A stretch of 64,000 nucleotides of DNA from Heracleum sosnowskyi (Eukaryota; Streptophyta; Magnoliopsida; Apiales; Apiaceae): positions 107,901,111 through 107,965,110 of the forward strand of contig CM061244.1 in the NCBI GenBank assembly GCA_030848705.1. The letters run 5' to 3'. This document shows, piece after piece, positions 57,839 through 64,000 of this stretch. Position numbers and translations under genes: made by a program. How positions within the stretch are numbered: the first letter of the stretch is position 1; every line of letters starts with the position of its first letter. A model generated the notes under the pieces. The model was not told where the DNA came from and did not search any database. It saw nothing but the letters and a program-made list of their open reading frames with translations.

Positions 57839-60800
57839 ACGTAAACACCACGTAAAGTAGGATGAAAATAATTGTACATAAAACCACTATGTAACTGAAG
57901 GATAAAAAAAATGATAATGGGATATGAGCCCAGGTCTGGGGTTGCAAGATATTAAAAATCCCAGGTTAAATGCATTCGGCACGATCATTTACTATACAGT
58001 TGGCCATATGGTCATTTATATTTCAATCAGCCTAATGATCAGTGATCTTAGCACGCCTCAATCTAAAACAATCATGTTGGTGCAGATTAGAATGTCGTCG
58101 GCCTAGCTCATGATTTTAGTGTGTCTCAATCTAAACGTTCATGTTGGTGCAGATCAGAATGTTCCCCACGGCTTTCTACGATTGACCAAACTCAGACGTC
58201 TTGCCTTGATCAATATGGGTGATTTAAGTTCATATTGAGCGGCAGAAGATAAAATACAAACTGGAAAAATGCTACATAGTTATCTTTTTTTTATTACCCA
58301 CTTGGTTGATTCCTGTTGCAATATATTTTGTTGTGGAAGATTATTCCAAAAAGCCAATGAATTATAGTTTATTAAACATTGTTAAAGACACAATTTTGCA
58401 TTTTAATTAAGTTATTTATGTATATAAAACCTAGTTTAGTTAACATATCTACAATTTAATTAGATTACAAGGAGCCGATCATTTACACGGTCCAATTTTT
58501 ATATAGGGGACCCTATATAAAATATATTTCAAATTTAAAACATATGCTATTAAATTCATAATCTCAGACACGGGGGTACTCTACATAGTTGATTTGGAAT
58601 CATACTAACTTGCTATGGGATTCTTGCTTGAGACAGAGGGAGCTCTACAAGTCTGCCTGGGCACAAGACTTAACTGAAACCTCCGCTGCATGTATTAGTA
58701 GAAAATCTACCTGCCAAATTAAACAATATTAACTATATCAGCACCAAGTAAGTACCAAGTACATTGGTAACATTAAACGAAATACATCGTCATTGCCATG
58801 ATGAGCAAATATGCCCATTTCTTAGGATAAATCACAAACACAGGTGCCACCATAAAGAAAATTCAGCTGATAATATTTATATTTGTTTGAATGTTGCGTC
58901 CCTGCATTACTTGTTTGGAGGGTGTCAGGTAAACAAACTGCACAAATTACTATAGAGAGTTTGAGTTCTAGAATCCAGTGTCTATAAATTGAATAAGCTA
59001 AATCTAGAGTGTGCTTGCTGTGCACGTAAGAATTTCAACCTAAAAATGCACATACTTGGACCAACTACCCATTTATCAGTTAAATGTGTACACTACAGTG
59101 TCACATAGGCATCAGAATCAAAGACCGCCAATGATGATGAATTGTAAGGTTGGGACTTGGGAGAAAGGAAAAACTAAAAAATAGGGAGATACCTTAAAAA
59201 AGGGCCTAGGAATGAGTGAAGATTGGAAATCAAAGAGTTTAGCCATTACCAGAACTTGTTTTTCCATATAAGTTTCTCAGTTTATATATAGAACAAAAAG
59301 AAACATGAAACAACTCCTTACCTCAAGGATTTCTTCCAGTTCTATGAAGACCAAAGATATACTGTATAAAATAAATGAATACCCTAAACAAACTATAAGT
59401 GGCACATATGGATTGATCATAGTAAGATTGATGATTAGTACAAGGAAATCTATTGTAAGGTGTGCCTGGATGGACTCAAAAGAAGATGTTAATTTATCCA
59501 ATCAACCGAGATTCCTAAAGCAGAAAACAGAAGTTCGCAAATTGACTAATTGACTTTGACAAGCAAAAACTGATCTGTTCCTTCCTCGATTGGTGGTTTC
59601 TGACAATAAAACTAATACTTCACCATTTTTGTGTCTAATCACATAAGGAATTTGACAAGGTGGGCCATGCAAAATCAAATATTATTAAATTATTTTGGCA
59701 TCAATCGTTTACTAAACTTGCTCCCACCTTTGTAATTTTCCAAAGATTCCCAACAATCTTCAGCTGGACTATTGAGAATTAATTAGGAGATATCTAATGA
59801 AAATTTGTGAAATACGACTGAAGTGAAGCACAGACTTGGGAACTACGAAGAGAAGAATTAGAAAGTGCGAGGAGAAGACTTCAAGATTGGAAGCACAAAT
59901 CGTGGTTGACTAATTACAAATGTATTACAACCCAATTTCCATTAGAGGAATGCAGGATAGGACAAATGGATAACAGTCGAGGACCAAGAGAGAGCTTGAA
60001 TTTGATGAACAAGCTGAAGTTTAAGGGACAACTGAGAGAAAATTATGGACCATCATCATATCTTACTGAACATTCAAGTTCAACAATAATATATAAAGAA
60101 AACAAAGAAATGGCTTTCTTTTCTTTGTTTAAAAACTCATTAATCACCCTCTTAAGGGACTCTTGTACTCTTCTAAAATACTAAAGGAAGCCACTAAAAA
60201 TTGTCACTATCATTAGTTAAGTCTAGAGCATCGTAATATCGTACACTTTGCACATTTTATAGTCCACATATCAACATCATCATTGTATTTATTAAAGAGG
60301 AATTTAGAGGGAAACAATCATTTCAGAAAGAGCTATCAAGATACAAACGGCATATCTACTGAGACAGAGGAAGTACCATATAAATATATCAAAATTTGAA
60401 TTAGGATAGGACCATCATGTGGCAAATTAGAATTGATGAATCCCTTTCTACAATATCAAGGATTTATTACCTATTACTTCTATTTATAATTAGAAAGTTG
60501 TCCAAGAATCCAAATAAAGTTGCATTTACAATTTGCTGTTTTCCTATGAATCACATATACAATTTGCATTTACAGAAGCTGATAGTAGTATAACAATTCA
60601 ATTACTTGTTTATTCTGGAAGTTGCATGCATCAGCTTTTTTCTTCAGACTGCTATAAGTTAGAGTCTTCACCATATCAAATCACGCCAAAAATATATAAA
60701 AATGCTAGATTCAACCAGTTCATTCTTCTATCTGATCCTCCACAGTTCTAGCACAATTAAAGGTCAATGGGCATTCTGCTTTGTATACGTGTGACTAAGA

Positions 60801-61123
60801 TTCTAAGAACATATTAAAGGTCAGCATGAAAGCCAATTTTACAGCTTAAAGCTTCATTCTTGCAGTAAATGGGTTATATAACACTTGGCAATATGTCATC
60901 GCCATATAGCAATTGGCTGACTCAGCATAATGCACTCAATATCAGCCGCCCAAATTATGTTGAGCATATGTCTAGCCTTTTATTATTTCAACTTAGTTAT
61001 GTGCCTCTGCAGTTTGTAATATTCATATTACTAGATATAAGCAAAAGGTTGATTTTGCTTTTGCAAAGAGAATGCGAAAATTTAGATCTAAGAACTGAGA
61101 AGTAAAAGGACAAAACAAGATAC
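57839..61123. other. Intergenic and 3' flank of the Rab5 gene
   Basis: No gene is supported. There is a perfect 11-bp inverted repeat (TTTATATAGGG-GA-CCCTATATAAA) at 58498-58521. The last few hundred bases probably include the 3' UTR of the Rab gene. Confidence 0.45.
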
Positions 61124-63930
61124 CTAAGAACAACAAGCTGAAGACTGAGATCCTACAGCCGGCCGGTCTACAAGAACCATTCCTGCTGGGTTCTGCGATG
61201 GTTGTGCTCTTGGCAGTCTTCTAGCTGTTCGCATCAAAGTAGGAACAATGTCAAATATCATAGAATAACATATGTTTCCAAATGTATCTTCTAAATGTAA
61301 AGAAAATAATAAAGGTTATAACACATTGGTAAAAAGAACATATGTGTTTGTGTACATAGTGACTACAATAAAAGATCTTATGATATGGACAAAAATTACT
61401 ATATGCAGCGGTTAATGATGTGGAATTTTTAATAAATCACTTCAGTTCTGAAATTTAAATGCATCTCACTTACTTCTACAAATGACAATAAATTATTTGT
61501 TTGAAATAGAGTAGTACTTTAACATGAGTATACATATTTCAAAAAAAAATTGCAACCAAAATAGTAAATATTATAAGGACTTGGGGAAAGCGGATGCCAG
61601 CAAGTAGCAACAAGCTCAGGCCCTTGCTTGTATAGATTGTCTTGCCCAATAGGTAATACATTACTAGGTGGGGTAATGTACGAAATACAATAAATGGGCA
61701 GTTGATAAATGATGTGGATAATTAAAACTATATGGCTGAGAAAAGGTTGAAGGGAGTGAAAAATGAAATCAAAAAGAAAACTTTTGAGCTATTGACATTT
61801 GACAGAAAGCACCTGCCATTACCCTCATGCTACTTTTTTCCTCAGCTGGCATTATAAAACTAAAAAACTAGAGAAACATATAAGAAGAGGGCCATAATGT
61901 ATATTAGTGGACAAGGACAACTGACTACCGCGAGAAGCAAAGAAAGGACAGATAATTAACTCTGGCATTTTCCAGAAAATATCTAACCTTCCTAAATGAA
62001 TAGAATGTTCTCTTTAAGAAGCAAAGACATAACAAGGAGAGTTTCTTTGAAAATAATAAAATTTTCATTAATCATAGCAGTCAGATCATAACTGAAATAC
62101 GGAGTTCGTTCTTCATTGTCAAGATATAGAAAAAACATATTGTTGAGCTCTCCTTTTCCCTTCATATAATTAAAAATAAAATGAAATCTTTACTAAGTAA
62201 CCATGTACAGAGTCAAGTAAAATCTTTACCAGTCACATTCATTTTGAAGGCTAGTACTTCAGTTACCATTTTCAAAGAAAGTAGAAAAAGTCCCAGTATG
62301 AGGTGCCATACTGCCATCTCACTCATATACACAGTACTATCTTATCTCAACAATCACAGATTACTAGAAATACACAAAATTAATACTCAATGTACCACAT
62401 TTTTCGTGAGGAGATTGTAAAGTGATACACATGAGAAGAAAACAAAGGGGCACCATCCAGCTAGTATAGCAATCTAATATCATGAAAAAGTGATATGGAT
62501 ACAAACCTATCTCATAGAATATCTCATTGACATTGGCAGCGGTCTTGGCAGAGGTCTCCATAAAAAAAAGACCATTTTCCTCGGCATAAACTCGAGCCTC
62601 CTGCAATTAATTTAAAAGACACATCAATTATGGCAGCATTCATGTTCTGTAGTATAATATATTATATATCTACAAACACATTACACACAAAACACACACG
62701 TGACACACATACATTTATCTATATACATACATGTACAAAAATACACGAACGTAATTGTCTGTGTGTTACATTAAGTAGGAGACGAATGTTTCACAATAAT
62801 AAACAATTGAAACGACAATATTAACAATCCTTAAATCATATTATAATGCGCAATACAAAATAGTAACTCTAAGACTTACATCAGCAGTCACTTTTCTTTT
62901 CTCTTCCAAATCTGCTTTGTTCCCAGCAAGTGCCGTAACCATATTAGGATTCCCTGGAAAGCCAAAATATGCACAATGTGATACGTGTTTGAATGACGTT
63001 AAAAAAAATCACAATATAGGTGGTGACCACTTGGACGGTGACAGAATGCAGTATGCTTTTTACATCTTCCTCCCATAAAAGGTTTAGGTATAAACATCAA
63101 CTGAGTTGTAAAACAAAAAAAAAAGCTTAAAGACCTTGCTTTTGCAGTTCCTCCACCCACTTCTTAGCTCGTGCAAATGAATCCTAAAAAATGGGAACCA
63201 AGAGAGAAAGAACCGATAAGCAACAAACTACAGCACATAACAAGAACAAACAGTTTACAGTTCGACAGTACTTTACTGAAATAGGAAGAGGTGGTCTCTC
63301 CGAGCTGTGATCATTAATGAATATCCTGTATATCTTCATTATAATTTATTATACATAACCATTAATACCTATTTTGATCCACATAACAAGTGACCACTTC
63401 TAAAAAACATCTAGCAGTGATCCAATATTTAAGAACGACAAATTAAGTGTCTAACATTTTTACCAAAAACTAAATGTCTAACATATTTACTATATTTGCT
63501 ATATAACTAAAACAGAATGCAAGTTCACATTTAATTCATAGCTCAAGGAAGGAACTTAACATTTACTTCAATACCGCAAGTCAAGCAAAAAAACACAGAG
63601 GCGGCTATGTATAACAAATGTAATAAAATCAAGGATAGTGAATATTACAATGCTGGCAATGTCATAAACGATAATAGCAGCAGCAGCGCCTCGATAGTAC
63701 ATAGGAGCTAAACTATGGTATCTTTCTTGTCCAGCAGTGTCCCAGATCTCGAATTTCACGGTTGCATCATTTACAGCTAGGGTTTGTGAGAAGAACGCTG
63801 CTCCGATCGTCGATTCCTATAATTATCAAATCGCGCGTACATATATCATCAATTGGAAAGAAAATACATGGATCACAATATATAAACAGAGAGATAGAGA
63901 TAGAGAGAGCGAGAGAGAGAGAGAGAGGGG

Positions 63931-63962
<32 letters not shown>

Positions 63963-64000
63963 CTGAAAATCGAGAAATTGACCTTTAACAAAGCGCAAAA
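61124..64000 (-). CDS. RABF2: Rab5-type small GTPase (RABF2), C-terminal six exons, runs off right edge
   Basis: Minus-strand exons are 64000-63963 (partial), 63816-63649, 63183-63135, 62953-62880, 62600-62507 and 61224-61124 (TAG at 61124-61126); all have GT/AG borders and matching phases. The product reads LRFVKGQFLDFQ (after switch I is expected), ESTIGAAFFSQTLAVNDATV, the G3 motif WDTAGQERYHSL with YYRGAAAAIIVYD, DSFARAKKWVEELQKQG, the G4 motif GNKADLEEKRKV, the G5 motif ETSAKTAANVNEIFYEI, then ARRLPRAQPSQNPAGMV and the geranylgeranylation end -ACCS. Rab5 proteins control fusion at early and prevacuolar endosomes; conventional plant members are RABF2a/b (RHA1/ARA7), distinguished by the C-terminal prenylated Cys. 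The P-loop and N-terminus lie beyond the window. The frame is intact; a and b paralogues cannot be separated here. Confidence 0.95.
63894..63958. repeat. (GA)n microsatellite in a Rab5 intron
   Basis: GA dinucleotides with a GGGG interruption, directly next to the splice donor at 63961-63962. Confidence 0.95.

Noticed and set aside
57924..58106. 60-residue frame in intergenic DNA
   Set aside because: No recognisable family, no exon context, and the surrounding repeats are decayed.
62181..62824. Plus-strand frames over the Rab5 introns
   Set aside because: They lie opposite or between well-supported Rab5 exons and have no coding features.

Overview
This window looks like gene-poor, AT-rich nuclear DNA of a eudicot plant. 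It has Ty1/copia and Ty3/gypsy Tat-type LTR retrotransposons, CACTA elements, Helitrons, Stowaway, Harbinger-like and Mutator-like MITEs, and a spliced plant Rab5 gene. The species cannot be fixed from the sequence alone. The only ordinary host gene recognised is a RABF2/Rab5 small GTPase on the minus strand at the right edge (61124 to beyond 64000); its five complete exons plus one edge exon join in phase and end in -CCS.

Layout from the left. 1-2836: 5' LTR and gag of a minus-strand SIRE-like copia element that runs off the left edge; its gag is open from 1226 to base 1. 3823-3853: a Helitron-type 3' terminus. 4698-8868: a multi-exon gene for an En/Spm-type (Transposase_24-like) protein; three upstream exons with hydrophobic segments join it in frame. 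This CACTA unit is split by a nearly complete copia element, Copia-2 (8925-17920, TSD ATACT, two 1566-bp LTRs with very few differences), and its 3' end with subterminal repeats lies at 18884. 18885-26800: intergenic DNA with many MITEs, a SINE-like Pol III unit and a second Helitron-type end. 26818-27952: two units of a roughly 600-bp tandem repeat.

27953-44417 is a giant inverted repeat. A Tat-type gypsy element (5' LTR, gag, protease, archaeal-type RNase H, integrase and an antisense spliced ORF; RT missing) is present twice, head to head, around a perfect palindrome centred at 38656/38657. The two arms share stop codons, so they come from one damaged copy. The left arm was then interrupted by a 4309-bp non-autonomous Helitron (34219-38527) whose exact empty site survives in the right arm. 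The right arm ends at the 5' LTR of an older, decayed copia element, Copia-1 (44418 to about 55934), and the 3' LTR of Copia-1 carries a complete 4307-bp CACTA element (51143-55449, 19-bp perfect TIRs, TSD GTA).

55935-61100 is intergenic with a Mutator-like foldback MITE and a MITE-in-MITE nest. The order of events can be read from nesting. The most unusual signal is an array of RNA hairpins in the long untranslated leader of Copia-2: different stem sequences present the same 13-nt loop. The array is repeated, with the same number of units, in the diverged Copia-1.
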